A stretch of DNA of 64,000 bases from Dyella subtropica. Its GTDB lineage: Bacteria > Pseudomonadota > Gammaproteobacteria > Xanthomonadales > Rhodanobacteraceae. The DNA lies in NCBI RefSeq assembly GCF_026283965.1, contig NZ_JAPDPD010000005.1:62001-126000 (forward strand). The letters are read 5' to 3'. Shown one piece after another: positions 27,740-37,423 of the stretch. A program made the translations under genes and the position numbers. The notes under the pieces were generated by a model. It ran no database searches. It worked only from the letters and a program-made list of their open reading frames with translations, and was not told the origin of the DNA. Each line of letters begins with the position of its first letter. The stretch's first letter is position 1.

Positions 27740-28033
27740 TCAGGGCTGCCCTCTGGAAGCCGCCGACGCCCCCTTCAATTCCCTCAACTGCCGCTGCAGC
27801 TCGGCGATGGTCTTGTCCTGCTGCTGCATCTTCTGGTCAGCCTCGCGGCTTTTCGACTCCTGCGCGGCCACATCCTGCTGCAGGCGTTCCAACTCGGCGC
27901 CGCGCTTGGCCATACGCTGGGCGATGTCCGCCTCAGCGAGCGGCTTCGCCCCTTTAGGCGATACCTCAGTTGCCCAAGCTGGAACCATGACCCACAAACC
28001 ACACAAGACCAAACCAAAAAACATTCGCCGCAT
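27740..28033 (-). CDS. Small secreted coiled-coil protein
   Basis: A 97-residue protein with a signal peptide (about 1-21, ending PAWA). A heptad-patterned coiled coil covers about 40-85 (AELERLQQDVAAQESKSREAD, then IAELQRQLRELK). Its start codon overlaps the asd stop codon (TAATG), so it is translated with asd, and it precedes fimV on the same strand. I do not recognise a family. Position suggests an envelope protein that works with FimV, which is an inference. The composition is protein-like and the overlap argues against a chance frame. Confidence 0.65.
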   Translation of the reverse strand: MRRMFFGLVLCGLWVMVPAWATEVSPKGAKPLAEADIAQRMAKRGAELERLQQDVAAQESKSREADQKMQQQDKTIAELQRQLRELKGASAASRGQP

Positions 28034-29061
28034 TACAGGTAATCCTCAATCAGCAGTTCGGCAATCTGCACCGCGTTCAGCGCGGCGCCCTTACGTATGT
28101 TGTCGGCCACGATCCACAGGTCCAGACCGCGCTCGTGCGAGATGTCTTCGCGGATACGCCCCACGAACACAGGGTCCTTGCCCGCTGCATCGCCCACGGG
28201 AGTGGGATAACCGCCGGCCTTGCGCTCGTCCTGCACCACCACGCCTGCGGCCGACTCGAGCAGTTCGCGCGCGTGTTCGGCCGTGATCTTGTCGCGGGTC
28301 TCGATGTGCACCGCCTCGGCATGGCCGTAGAACACCGGCACGCGCACCGCGGTCGGATTCACCTGGATGCTGTCGTCCTCCAGGATCTTGCGCGTCTCCC
28401 ACACCATCTTCATTTCTTCCTTGGTGTAGCCATTGGGCTGGAAGTCGTCGATGTGCGGGATCACGTTGAAGGCGATCTGCTTGGGGAACTTGCCTGCCTC
28501 CACTTCCTGGAAGCTGAGCAGCGCGGCGGTCTGCTTGCCCAGTTCTTCCATGCCTGAGCGGCCGGCGCCGGAGACGGACTGGTAAGTGGCCACGTTGATG
28601 CGCTCGATACCCGCCTCGCGATGAATCGGCGCCAGCGCCACCAGCATCTGCATGGTCGAGCAGTTCGGGTTCGCGATGATGCCGCGGTTGGTGTATTGCG
28701 CGATCGCGTGCGGGTTCACTTCGCTGACCACCAGCGGGATATCGTCCTGGTAGCGGTATTCCGAGGTGTTGTCGATAACTACGGCGCCCGCGGCGGCAGC
28801 GCGCGGCGCATGCTCGCGGCTGACCGAGCCGCCGGCCGAGAAGAAGGCGATATCCACGCCGTCGAAGTCGTAGTCGGCAAGGTTGCGCACGGTGATCGAT
28901 TTACCGCCGAACTCGACTTTGCCGCCCGCCGAACGCTCGCTGGCCAGCGGCACCAGCTCGCTGATCGGGAATTCGCGCTCGGCGAGGATCGCCAGCAGGG
29001 TTTCACCCACGGCGCCTGTCGCGCCGACCATCGCCACCTTGTAGCTGCTCTTCTTGCTCAT
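28033..29061 (-). CDS. asd: Aspartate-semialdehyde dehydrogenase
   Basis: A 342-residue NADP-dependent cytoplasmic enzyme that reduces aspartyl phosphate to aspartate semialdehyde, the branch point to lysine/diaminopimelate, threonine and methionine. The Rossmann motif is VGATGAVGETLL near the N-terminus. The catalytic cysteine is C134 in ANPNCSTMQM, and the substrate-binding arginine and histidine regions follow (VPVFYGHAEAVHIET). The length fits the shorter USG-1-like type. The downstream small coiled-coil gene is coupled to it. The 134 bp upstream must carry its promoter. Confidence 0.96.
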   Translation of the reverse strand: MSKKSSYKVAMVGATGAVGETLLAILAEREFPISELVPLASERSAGGKVEFGGKSITVRNLADYDFDGVDIAFFSAGGSVSREHAPRAAAAGAVVIDNTSEYRYQDDIPLVVSEVNPHAIAQYTNRGIIANPNCSTMQMLVALAPIHREAGIERINVATYQSVSGAGRSGMEELGKQTAALLSFQEVEAGKFPKQIAFNVIPHIDDFQPNGYTKEEMKMVWETRKILEDDSIQVNPTAVRVPVFYGHAEAVHIETRDKITAEHARELLESAAGVVVQDERKAGGYPTPVGDAAGKDPVFVGRIREDISHERGLDLWIVADNIRKGAALNAVQIAELLIEDYL

Positions 29062-29195
29062 GATCCGGTATCAGGTAAAGAAAATCGGAGAACCGTCCGT
29101 ACGGGGCCGATTTCCACACTTATGGAAATCTAGCCGGGGTCGCCTGCAAAACAATACGCGATCTGCCTGGGCGTGAATGGCATCACGCTTTGACA

Positions 29196-30206
29196 TCAAT
29201 GTCTGGGCCAACGCGCCATCACTTCTGGATTCAAAGGCGTCGCGGGGTGGCCAGCATGCGGCCCGTGACCCAGCGCAGCCAGCACATTATCAGCTGCGAG
29301 GCTGGCCATGGCGCGGCGGGTATCTTCGCTGGCGCTGGCAATGTGCGGGCTGAGCAGCGCATTGTCCAAGCTCAGCAGGTCCGGATGCACCGCCGGCTCA
29401 CCTTCAAAAACGTCCAGTGCCGCGGCCGCCAGCCGGCCCTCGCGCAAGGCCGCGGCCAGTGCCACCTCGTCCACGATGCCGCCGCGGGCAACGTTCACCA
29501 GCACCGCCGTGCGCTTCATCAGGGCCAGTTCGGGCGCACCGATCGCATGGTGGTTCGCCTTGTTGTAGGGCAAAACCAGAATCAAGTGATCGGCCTGTTT
29601 CAGAAGGCTTTCCTTGCCGACCAGGGTTGCGCGGCATTCGCGCTCGATGGGCTCAGGCAGGCGCGAGCGATTGTGGTAGAGCACCCGCATATCGAAGCCG
29701 GCGGCGCGGCGGGCAATGGCCTGGCCGATGCGCCCCATGCCAAGGATGCCAAGGGTTTTGCCGTGCACATCGACACCCAGCCAGTCGTCGAAACGCATGT
29801 GACTGCCCCACTGTCCTGCGCGCAACCAACGCTCGGCCGCGCTGACCCGGCGAGCCGCCGCGAGCATCAATGCCCAGGCGTAGTCGGCCACGGTTTCATT
29901 GAGTACATCGGGCGTATTGCAGGCGAGGACGCCGGCACGGGTCAGCGCCGGCACGTCGAGATTGTTGTAACCCACGGCGAGGTTGGCGATCACGCGCAGG
30001 CGCTGGTTGCCTTCCAGCACGGCGGCATCCACGCGATCAGCCAGACCCAGCACGGCGCCGTCAACGGCCAGCAGGCGCTCGCGCAACTGCTCGGGCATAT
30101 GCCTGCGCTCGATGGCTTCGGCCTGTACGTCGAAGTGTTCGGACAACCGCGCCAGCACATCGGGAAACAAGGGGCGCGAGACCCAGACTTTCGGTTTTGC
30201 AGTCAT
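29196..30206 (-). CDS. D-2-hydroxyacid dehydrogenase (glyoxylate/hydroxypyruvate reductase type)
   Basis: A 336-residue NAD(P)-dependent oxidoreductase of the D-isomer-specific family. The Rossmann motif is TLGILGMGRIGQAIARR (about 150-166). The substrate loop VGYNNLD, the catalytic arginine in VLVNVARGGIVDE, the glutamate in DVFEGEP and the histidine in LSPHIASA are all in place. Length and the VARGG/EGEP pattern favour glyoxylate or hydroxypyruvate reductase over phosphoglycerate dehydrogenase, since no ACT domain follows. It lies 56 bp downstream of aroC and probably shares its transcript. Confidence 0.88.
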   Translation of the reverse strand: MTAKPKVWVSRPLFPDVLARLSEHFDVQAEAIERRHMPEQLRERLLAVDGAVLGLADRVDAAVLEGNQRLRVIANLAVGYNNLDVPALTRAGVLACNTPDVLNETVADYAWALMLAAARRVSAAERWLRAGQWGSHMRFDDWLGVDVHGKTLGILGMGRIGQAIARRAAGFDMRVLYHNRSRLPEPIERECRATLVGKESLLKQADHLILVLPYNKANHHAIGAPELALMKRTAVLVNVARGGIVDEVALAAALREGRLAAAALDVFEGEPAVHPDLLSLDNALLSPHIASASEDTRRAMASLAADNVLAALGHGPHAGHPATPLNPEVMARWPRH

Positions 30207-30262
30207 CGGCTTTCTTCAACGCGAAGCTTGGGGGACAAAGGCGCGGGGGCGCGCCACCACGG

Positions 30263-31351
30263 TCAGGGCAACCGGGGTTCTATCTCGCCCACATCGCCGC
30301 ATTGGGCGCGATGGCGCAGGGCGTGGTCCATCAGCACCAGGGCCATCATCGCTTCGGCGATCGGGGTGGCGCGGATACCGACGCAGGGATCGTGGCGTCC
30401 CTTGGTCACCACCTCGACCGACTCGCCAGCCAGATTCACGCTATGGCCAGGAATCAGGATGCTCGAAGTCGGCTTGAGCACGATGGACGCGGTCACCGCC
30501 TGCCCCGTGCTGATGCCGCCGAGAATGCCGCCGGCATGATTGGACGCAAAGCCATCCATGCTCATCTCATCGCGATGCTGGCTGCCGCGCTGCGTGACGG
30601 CCGCGAAACCATCGCCGACTTCCACACCCTTCACCGCATTGATCGACATCAGCGCACTGGCGAGATCGCCATCCAGCTTGCCGTAGATCGGCTCGCCCCA
30701 ACCCGGCGGCACGCCTTCGGCGACCACGTTGACGCGCGCGCCGACTGAGTCGCCGGATTTGCGCAAGGCGTCCATCGCTTTTTCCAACTGTGGCACCTGA
30801 GCGGCATGCGGCCAGAAGAATGGGTTCTGTTCCACCGCATCCCAATCGAAGCCTTCCGCTGCTATATCGCCAAGCTGCGCCAGATAACCGCGCACGCGCA
30901 CACCGTAACGTTCGGCCAGCCACTTCTTGGCGATCACCGCCGCTGCGACGCGCATGGTGGTTTCGCGCGCAGACGAACGTCCGCCGCCGCGCGGATCGCG
31001 AATGCCGTACTTCTGCCAATAAGTGTAATCGGCATGGCCAGGGCGGAAGGTGCTGGCGATATCGCCGTAATCCTTGCTGCGCTGATCGGTGTTCCGAATC
31101 AGCAGCGCAATCGGCGTACCCGTGGTTTTGCCTTCATAGACGCCGGAGAGAATCTCGACATCGTCAGCCTCACGTCGCTGCGAAGTGTGCCGGCTTTTTC
31201 CGGTGGCGCGGCGATCGAGGTCGGTGCGGAATTCGTCCTCGTGGATCGCCAGGCCGGGCGGGCAGCCGTCGATCACACAGCCGATGGCCGGACCGTGGCT
31301 TTCGCCGAAGGTGGTGACGGTGAAAAGCTTGCCGAAGGAGTTACTGGACAC
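30263..31351 (-). CDS. aroC: Chorismate synthase
   Basis: A 362-residue FMN-dependent enzyme that converts 5-enolpyruvylshikimate 3-phosphate to chorismate, the precursor of aromatic amino acids and folate. Family signatures are [19 protein letters not shown] near the N-terminus, [11 protein letters not shown] (about 122-132) and the C-terminal [14 protein letters not shown]. Size is typical. The MITE-like element lies between it and prmB, about 95 bp upstream. Confidence 0.97.
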   Translation of the reverse strand: MSSNSFGKLFTVTTFGESHGPAIGCVIDGCPPGLAIHEDEFRTDLDRRATGKSRHTSQRREADDVEILSGVYEGKTTGTPIALLIRNTDQRSKDYGDIASTFRPGHADYTYWQKYGIRDPRGGGRSSARETTMRVAAAVIAKKWLAERYGVRVRGYLAQLGDIAAEGFDWDAVEQNPFFWPHAAQVPQLEKAMDALRKSGDSVGARVNVVAEGVPPGWGEPIYGKLDGDLASALMSINAVKGVEVGDGFAAVTQRGSQHRDEMSMDGFASNHAGGILGGISTGQAVTASIVLKPTSSILIPGHSVNLAGESVEVVTKGRHDPCVGIRATPIAEAMMALVLMDHALRHRAQCGDVGEIEPRLP

Positions 31352-31446
31352 GGAAGGATAGACGTCTGGGCGGGAAGCGCCACAGCTTACCCGCGATGGG
31401 CGATGGACGCTTGCGGCAAGGGCCTTATCGCGCCCCCTGGGAACAG

Positions 31447-31661
31447 CCTGATCAGCGTCGAATCTCAGCTGGCGCGGTTTTCTCCTCCCCTTGCTTGCGA
31501 CGCAAAGCTAGTCCCGTGGGACAGGGGAGGCCGGGAGGGGGTGAACACTTGCGAAAGCCTCCCCCAAACGCTTTCTCAAGTACTCACCCCTCCCCAGCCC
31601 TCCCCTGCAAGCAAGGGAGGGAGCTAACCGCACGCGTAGCTGAAAGTCGACGCCAATCAGG
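31447..31661. mobile_element. MITE-like palindromic element, copy B, with perfect 9-bp duplication
   Basis: A 215-bp element that matches copy A at 16677-16894 over its whole length, in the same orientation. Terminal inverted repeats of 24 bp are imperfect (starts CCTGATCAGCGTCGA, ends TCGACGCCAATCAGG). It is flanked by identical 9-bp direct repeats TGGGAACAG at 31438-31446 and 31662-31670, the footprint of transposition. No coding capacity is visible. It occupies most of the 342-bp gap between aroC and prmB; the remainder shows no gene. Confidence 0.9.
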
Positions 31662-31693
31662 TGGGAACAGAGGGAGGAGCAAAGCCGCCTCGA

Positions 31694-32614
31694 TCAGCGC
31701 CGCGCCACAGCCGCCGCGCGAATGACCGCCGCGTGCTCAATAAGGTCGCGCCGCTCCAGCGCAAACACCCCCATTGCGCCGACCTTGAACTCGATCCACA
31801 CGAAAGGGACTTCCGGCAGCAAAGCCACCAGCGCGCGCTCGCTCTCGCCCACTTCGACGATCAACAAGCCGTCCTCACTGAGATAGTCGGCAGCCTCGTC
31901 CAGCATGCGCAGGCAGATGTCCAGGCCGTCTTCGCCCGAAGTCAGGCCCAGCTTCGGCTCGTGGCTGTATTCGCCCGGGAGCGCGGCGTATTCGTCCTCG
32001 GTGACGTAGGGTGGATTGGAGACGATCAGGTCGTAACAACGGCCCTTCAAGCCGTTGAACAGATCGGACTTGATCGCCTCGACGCGCCCCTCGACGTGCT
32101 GGAACACGATGTTTTCGCGCGCCAGCGACAGCGCCTCGTCGCTGATGTCGACGATGTCCACCTGCCACTCCGGCTGGTACTCGGCCATGGCGATACCGAT
32201 GCAGCCCGAGCCGGTGCACAGGTCGAGCGCGCGCTCCACATGGCGATGATCCAGCCACGGCGTGAAGCCGGATTCGATCAGCTCGGCGATCGGCGAGCGC
32301 GGCACCAGCGCGCGGCGGTCGCTCTTGAACTTCAACCCGGCGAACCAGGTTTCGCCGACCAGGTAGGCCACCGGCAGGCGCTCGTTGACGCGGCGCTCGA
32401 TCAACGCCAGCACGCGTTCGCGCTCTGCGGTGGTGAGCTTGCCGGCGCCATAGGCCGGCGGGATATCCGGCGGCAGGTGCAGGCTGGCCAGCACCAGATG
32501 TGTGGCTTCGTCGATCGGGTTGTCGTGGCTGTGGCCGTAGGTCAGCCCGGCGGCCGAAAAGCGGCTGGCGCCGTAGCGGATGAAGTCGATGATGGAGGCG
32601 AGTTCGGCGGTCAC
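31694..32614 (-). CDS. prmB: Ribosomal protein L3 N5-glutamine methyltransferase
   Basis: A 306-residue SAM-dependent methyltransferase that modifies a glutamine of ribosomal protein L3. The SAM motif I is ALDLCTGSGCIGIAMAEY (about 137-154) and the catalytic motif is DLIVSNPPYVTEDEYA. The FSAAGLTYGHSHDNPIDEA segment near the N-terminus is specific to PrmB rather than PrmC. I chose the GTG at 32614 because it gives family length and similarity begins just after it; no ATG or strong ribosome site is near, and the long frame to 32818 overlaps the cupin gene. The start is therefore uncertain by some tens of bases. Confidence 0.88.
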   Translation of the reverse strand: MTAELASIIDFIRYGASRFSAAGLTYGHSHDNPIDEATHLVLASLHLPPDIPPAYGAGKLTTAERERVLALIERRVNERLPVAYLVGETWFAGLKFKSDRRALVPRSPIAELIESGFTPWLDHRHVERALDLCTGSGCIGIAMAEYQPEWQVDIVDISDEALSLARENIVFQHVEGRVEAIKSDLFNGLKGRCYDLIVSNPPYVTEDEYAALPGEYSHEPKLGLTSGEDGLDICLRMLDEAADYLSEDGLLIVEVGESERALVALLPEVPFVWIEFKVGAMGVFALERRDLIEHAAVIRAAAVARR

Positions 32615-32663
32615 GGCGGCCAGGGGATCGTAAAGAGGGTTGCGAAGTATAGCGGCTGAGCCC

Positions 32664-32990
32664 TCAGCCGACCTCGCCGCCATCCGGGCCATAGAAGAAG
32701 ACCCAAGTGCAGAAGTCCTCGCTGAAGCCTTCGAAACGGTGCTCCATACCCGCCGGTACGAACAACACCTCGCCCGGCTCGAAAGGGCGGCGCACGCCAT
32801 CACAAACAAACTGTCCACTGCCGGCGATCACCACATACAGCTCGTCGCGACGATGCGGCGTCTGCGGATCCACACCCACTGGACGATAGATCTCCACTTC
32901 CAGTGAGCCGTGCCGGAATATCGCGGCGAACGATGTCTCCACCTTTTCGAGGGCGGCCAGCGCCGCCGTCGGGGTCAGCCTGTCGTGCAT
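32664..32990 (-). CDS. Small cupin domain protein
   Basis: A 108-residue single-domain cupin. The two cupin motifs are recognisable: PHRRDELYVVIAGSGQFVCDG with a short metal-site pattern (H45 region and E50) and FEPGEVLFVPAGMEHRFEGF. Such proteins bind a metal or small ligand; the function cannot be named. It lies 49 bp upstream of prmB on the same strand and starts 53 bp from the divergent psd gene. GGAGA is placed correctly before the start codon. Confidence 0.8.
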   Translation of the reverse strand: MHDRLTPTAALAALEKVETSFAAIFRHGSLEVEIYRPVGVDPQTPHRRDELYVVIAGSGQFVCDGVRRPFEPGEVLFVPAGMEHRFEGFSEDFCTWVFFYGPDGGEVG

Positions 32991-33043
32991 GGAGACTCTC
33001 CTTATGAGAACGGATTCGATACCGGGCCCCGTATACTGGCCGG

Positions 33044-33889
33044 ATGACTTTCAACGTACTCCTGCAATACATCCTGCCCCATCGCGCCCTGTCACGCGTG
33101 GTTTACTGGGCCACGCGCTGGACCTTCGCCCCCTGGAAGAACTTCCTGATCAGTCAGATCGTGCAGCGCTACCAGGTGAACATGGCCGAGGCGACGCAGC
33201 CTGACGCGCTGGCCTACCAGCACTTCAATGCGTTCTTCACTCGCAAGCTGCGCCCCGATGCACGCCGCGCCGACACGGACCCAAGCACCCTGATCAGCCC
33301 CGCCGACGGCAAGATCAGCCAGTCCGGCCCGATCGTGGACGGGCGCATCTTCCAGGCCAAGGGCCAGGAGTACACCGCGGCCGAACTGCTCGGTGACGAA
33401 GCCGCCGCCGCGCCCTACCGCAACGGCCGCTTTGTCACTGTCTACCTGTCGCCGCGCGACTACCACCGCGTGCACATGCCGCTGACCGGCACGCTCAAGG
33501 AAACCGTGCATGTGCCCGGTCGCATCTTCAGCGTCGCACCATTTGCGGTGGAGGCGATCCCGCGCCTGTTCGCCCGCAACGAGCGCCTGGTCTGCCACTT
33601 CGAGGGCGAGCATGGTCCGTTCGTGGTGGTGATGGTGGGCGCGATCCTGGTGTCCTCGGTCGCCACCGTGTGGGACGGCCTGGTGATTCCGCCTTATGCG
33701 TCCTCGATCCGGCGCAAGTCCTTTGCCGGTCAGAACATCACGCTGGAGCGTTTCGCCGAGATGGCGCGCTTCAATATGGGCTCCACGGTGATCATGCTAT
33801 GGCCCGAAGGCGTGGCCGAGCTGGACGCCCTGCAGCCACAGCAAGCCGTGAAGGTGGGTCAGCGGCTGGGACAGCCTCCCTCTCACTGA
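33044..33889 (+). CDS. psd: Phosphatidylserine decarboxylase proenzyme
   Basis: A 281-residue inner-membrane enzyme that makes phosphatidylethanolamine from phosphatidylserine. The self-cleavage site that yields the pyruvoyl group is Gly246-Ser247 in FNMGSTVIML. The conserved SPADGKISQ (about 86-94) and DYHRVHMPLTG segments carry the catalytic aspartate and histidine. The length agrees with the bacterial membrane form. The gene is monocistronic and divergent from the cupin-prmB pair. Confidence 0.96.
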   Translation: MTFNVLLQYILPHRALSRVVYWATRWTFAPWKNFLISQIVQRYQVNMAEATQPDALAYQHFNAFFTRKLRPDARRADTDPSTLISPADGKISQSGPIVDGRIFQAKGQEYTAAELLGDEAAAAPYRNGRFVTVYLSPRDYHRVHMPLTGTLKETVHVPGRIFSVAPFAVEAIPRLFARNERLVCHFEGEHGPFVVVMVGAILVSSVATVWDGLVIPPYASSIRRKSFAGQNITLERFAEMARFNMGSTVIMLWPEGVAELDALQPQQAVKVGQRLGQPPSH

Positions 33890-34024
33890 GCGTCTCGCCG
33901 AATCACGAGCTGACGCATTTCGTCGTTTTGTGACCATTTTGGCGCAAGCCAGCTGGGCGCATGGCTATGCTTCGAGTATTCATGGTGCTTTCCCGCACCA
34001 CCCTTTGAGTCCTCGAGGAGACCC

Positions 34025-34468
34025 ATGCGCATCGTCAGCCAGATCATCGCCATGGGCCGCGCCCGCCAGCTGGGCCGGCAGTTTCGCGACATCGATCGCA
34101 GCATCCAGGGCCTTCCCCGCCGCGCTCGCGTTCAATTGGGCACCCTGACCCTACGAGAAATCGGCCAGGCGTCGCGCAGCGAATTCCCCCATCTTTACGG
34201 GACCTCACCCGACCAGCGCTATCTGCCGTGGGGCGAGGGCACCGAGATCGGCTATACGCGGGCTCGCTCGGACAACCCCGAAATCTCGATGCGCGGCATC
34301 GCCTTGTGGCTCGCCGTGGCCTACCACGAAACCAAGGATTCGCCGCACCTGAAACTGCAGCTGCATCATCGTCAGCTCATGCGCGTCCTGCGTGAGTTGA
34401 AGGAAATTCACCGCAGCGCGGAGCCCCGCAAGGGCAACAGCCTGATGACAACGGCTGCCGCGGCTTGA
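34025..34468 (+). CDS. Conserved-looking hypothetical protein
   Basis: A 147-residue soluble protein that I do not recognise. It is rich in Arg and Leu, without signal peptide or membrane helices. A central GTEIGYTRARSDNPEISMRG and a helical C-terminal half (LKLQLHHRQLMRVLRELKEI) stand out. AGGAGA lies 6 bp before the ATG, and codon use matches neighbours, so it is very probably real. It stands alone between psd and the convergent lytic transglycosylase gene. Function unknown. Confidence 0.65.
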   Translation: MRIVSQIIAMGRARQLGRQFRDIDRSIQGLPRRARVQLGTLTLREIGQASRSEFPHLYGTSPDQRYLPWGEGTEIGYTRARSDNPEISMRGIALWLAVAYHETKDSPHLKLQLHHRQLMRVLRELKEIHRSAEPRKGNSLMTTAAAA

Positions 34469-34517
34469 TCCCCCAAGGGTGGGATAAGCGTCCCACCCGC
34501 TCGTTACACGCCCCGAT

Positions 34518-36014
34518 TCAACGGCAAACCGGCAGCTTGAGCGTCTGCCCCGGGCGAATGTGCTCGTGCTTGATCCCGTTCAACTGCGCCACTTCTTGCG
34601 CATCCGTGCAGCTCAGCTTGCGCACGATGCCCACCAGGGTGTCCCCGCGCTTCACCACGTAGCTGCTCGATTTGGCCGGTGCGGACGACGAACGTGCCGC
34701 GGGCGCGGCAGGCGTCGAAGACACCACTGGCAGCACGGCGGTGTGCAGGTCGTTGGCGAGAATCGGCCATGGGCCATCCACACAACGTGACGCATAAGGC
34801 TTTTCAAGCAATTTGGGCACGACCAGGCGAGCGCCGGCCGGCTGCGCCACCTGCGGATCGAGCCGCGGATTGAGGTTGCGTAAAGTGCGGAACCAGCCAT
34901 CGCCCATGCCACCCGCCGAACCAAAGCAGACCGTGAGTTCAGTGATCGACGCCGGCCTGGCCAAGGTGATGCTGCCGGGCGCACCGTCCATCTTCGGGAA
35001 GCGCAGGTTGTAGCTGTCCGGATGCAGGAACAACCAGGCCGCGGCCAGCACCGCCGGTACGTAGTCGCGGGTTTCCTGTGATAGCTGGTTGTAGATGCGC
35101 GGGTCGTAGAAGCTGGTGGAAGTGTCGTCGCCCGCCAGGCGGCGCATGCGCCCTTCGCCACCGTTGTAGGCGGCCAGGGTCATCTCGAGATTGTTGTTGA
35201 AGATCTTCAGCTGCTCGTCGAGGTATTCGGCATTCGCGCGCGCGGATTGGGCCGGATCGAAGCGCTCGTCGAAACTGCCGTCCGTACCCAGGCCGAAGCG
35301 CAGGCCGGTGGCGTACATGAACTGCAGCGGGCCGGCAGCACCCGAACGCGACACCGCGTGTACCTTGCCGCCGGATTCCTTGGCCAGGATGCCGAACAAC
35401 ACCGCCTCGGGCAGGTCGCGGTTCTGGTACTGCGGCCACATCTGGTAGCGCATGTACTGGTAATTGACGTACGCACTCATCAGGTTCGGACGCCACTGCG
35501 TCAGCCACATCTCCAGCGCCGCCTTCACTGGGCCGTTCATGGCGATCAGCTCAGACAACTGCTGGCCGTGAAGCAAGGTCACGCTGCGCTGCGCCTGCGG
35601 CAGGCTGGCCGCACCGGTCTTGCCGGCATTGCCGCCCTCAGCGGTTTGCTCGCCAGTGATTTCCACGTCGTCGCCGAGCGAGAAGCTGCCGTCTTTCAGA
35701 CGCAGCAAGCGGTCATACGCCGAGAAGAAACGCTGAGGATCGCAACCCGGACTGTTGCCGCACTGCGCGGAAGCACGCTTCAACTGCTCCAGTGCCGCCG
35801 ACAAGGTTTGCTGCGAAGCCTGGCTATTGCCCTCGCGCGCCTGTTGCAGGGCCGTCTCGTAGCTTTTGCCGGCCTGGTCCAGCTGGCCGTAGAGCGCATT
35901 CACCTGAGGCGTGGGTGGTGTAGTGCCGCCAGTGCTGGCACAGGCACCAAGCGTCGCCAGCGCCGCGAAGAGAGGAACAAGGCGCAGAGAGCTTGTGTGG
36001 ATGCGTACCTGCAT
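34518..36014 (-). CDS. LysM-containing lytic murein transglycosylase lipoprotein
   Basis: A 498-residue lipoprotein with a lipobox at LGAC (lipidated C25). A coiled region fills about 40-100. The SLT catalytic domain lies at about 200-340 with catalytic glutamate in ILAKESGGKVHAVSRSGAAG and the typical LTLAAYNGGEGR-like strand (MTLAAYNGGEGRMRR). A C-terminal LysM domain (about 450-497: YVVKRGDTLVGIVRKL, ending PGQTLKLPV) anchors it to peptidoglycan. This is MltD-like architecture, though with one LysM only. It cleaves glycan strands and forms 1,6-anhydro-muramoyl ends at the outer membrane. The start at 36014 is preferred because the 28-codon extension disrupts the lipoprotein signal. Confidence 0.85.
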   Translation of the reverse strand: MQVRIHTSSLRLVPLFAALATLGACASTGGTTPPTPQVNALYGQLDQAGKSYETALQQAREGNSQASQQTLSAALEQLKRASAQCGNSPGCDPQRFFSAYDRLLRLKDGSFSLGDDVEITGEQTAEGGNAGKTGAASLPQAQRSVTLLHGQQLSELIAMNGPVKAALEMWLTQWRPNLMSAYVNYQYMRYQMWPQYQNRDLPEAVLFGILAKESGGKVHAVSRSGAAGPLQFMYATGLRFGLGTDGSFDERFDPAQSARANAEYLDEQLKIFNNNLEMTLAAYNGGEGRMRRLAGDDTSTSFYDPRIYNQLSQETRDYVPAVLAAAWLFLHPDSYNLRFPKMDGAPGSITLARPASITELTVCFGSAGGMGDGWFRTLRNLNPRLDPQVAQPAGARLVVPKLLEKPYASRCVDGPWPILANDLHTAVLPVVSSTPAAPAARSSSAPAKSSSYVVKRGDTLVGIVRKLSCTDAQEVAQLNGIKHEHIRPGQTLKLPVCR

Positions 36015-36163
36015 GACGGACTTCACTGTTCGAAAGCGTCGACAATAGCCGCCGCAAGCACCTGACTCAACTGGAAACTGCTCCCGCCGATCGCGCACCA
36101 GCGAACCCGCGATAGCACCGGCGTCTTGGCTACAATCGCCAAGTCACCTTCGGACGGATCCCC

Positions 36164-37423
36164 ATGTCACGGATAGCCACCGTCTCCACCGGCACGCCCT
36201 TCTCGGAGCGCCTGCCCAGCGCATTCGGTTACCCGTTGCGCGGCGCGGCACTCGCCAGCTGTATTGGATTGGCGTTGCTGCACTATGTCGGGTTGCTGCC
36301 ATCGTTTATCGGGTTCTTCGCCAGCCTGATGGTGTGGACCGCCACCTGGCGGTATGCCGCCGATTGCATGTTGCACACCGCACACGGCTACGCCGATCCG
36401 CCGGATGTGAGCCTCGGCGGCAATGAATCCGCCGGCTGGGCGCTGGCCGCCATCCACTTGATGATCGTTGCGCTGTGCGTGCTCGCCATCGTATTTTTCC
36501 CCAAGGCCCTCTGGCCAGTGCTGATCCTGTCCGCACTGGCGCTACCCGCGATCGATATGTCGCTGGCGTTCGACGGCAACCTCGCCGCGGCGTTGAATCC
36601 CATCCATGTCTGGCGAATCGTCACCGGCTTCGGCGTGGCCTATCTGATCCCAGTCGCGATCAATCTGCTGACCGGCGCGCTGCTCGCGCTGGCCTCACTC
36701 GCCACCGGCTTCCTGCCGAAACTGCTGGCGTTGCCGCTCTATGCCTTCGCCTACACCTACCTGATCATCCTTGGCTTCCACTTGATGGGCGCGATGATCC
36801 ATGAGCGTCACGAGCGTTTCGGCATGGCGCCGGAAGCGGAGGCGCTGGCGAGAGAAGTGCATCAGGACGCCGACGAACAACTGCTGGATGCGGTTCGCGA
36901 AACGTCCACGCGAGATCCGCAAGCGGCCATCGCCATGCTGGTCGCCCGCATGCAGGACCGCAGCGCGCCGGCTCCGCTGCATCAGGCCTATCGCCAACTC
37001 CTGCAACAGCAAGGTCTTCGCGATGGCTTGCTGACCCATGGGCAAATCTGGGCAGCCGCACTACTGGCCAACGGCGAGTCGCGGCGGGCACTGGGTCTGC
37101 TGCAGGAATGCATCGATATCGATCCCGCGTTCCTGCCTGACGACCCCGGCAACACGGGCACCCTGGCCGAGCTGGCGGCTCGCCTCGGCATGAGCCGCCT
37201 CGCTGTGAAGCTGTGCCGCGGCTACCTGTCCACCTGGCCCACCGCACCGGAAGCACCTCGCTACGGCCTGCTCGCTGCCCGACAGCTCGGCATGCAACTC
37301 GGACAACCGACCGAGGCCATGGTGCTGTTGGGCAAGCTCGCAGCGGATTGGCCTGATCATCCGCTGCATCGCGAGATGCTCTCGCTCAAACGACAACTGC
37401 AGGACATGCAAACTTCCCTATGA
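36164..37423 (+). CDS. Polytopic membrane protein with C-terminal helical repeats
   Basis: A 419-residue protein. Residues about 25-215 hold five or six hydrophobic helices. The C-terminal half is soluble and rich in alpha-helical pairs that resemble TPR units ([40 protein letters not shown] and [16 protein letters not shown]). I do not recognise a named family; the N-terminal half resembles DUF4013-like membrane proteins. The stop codon overlaps the greB start (ATGA at 37420-37423), so the two are co-translated. A scaffold role at the membrane is a guess from architecture. Confidence 0.7.
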   Translation: MSRIATVSTGTPFSERLPSAFGYPLRGAALASCIGLALLHYVGLLPSFIGFFASLMVWTATWRYAADCMLHTAHGYADPPDVSLGGNESAGWALAAIHLMIVALCVLAIVFFPKALWPVLILSALALPAIDMSLAFDGNLAAALNPIHVWRIVTGFGVAYLIPVAINLLTGALLALASLATGFLPKLLALPLYAFAYTYLIILGFHLMGAMIHERHERFGMAPEAEALAREVHQDADEQLLDAVRETSTRDPQAAIAMLVARMQDRSAPAPLHQAYRQLLQQQGLRDGLLTHGQIWAAALLANGESRRALGLLQECIDIDPAFLPDDPGNTGTLAELAARLGMSRLAVKLCRGYLSTWPTAPEAPRYGLLAARQLGMQLGQPTEAMVLLGKLAADWPDHPLHREMLSLKRQLQDMQTSL

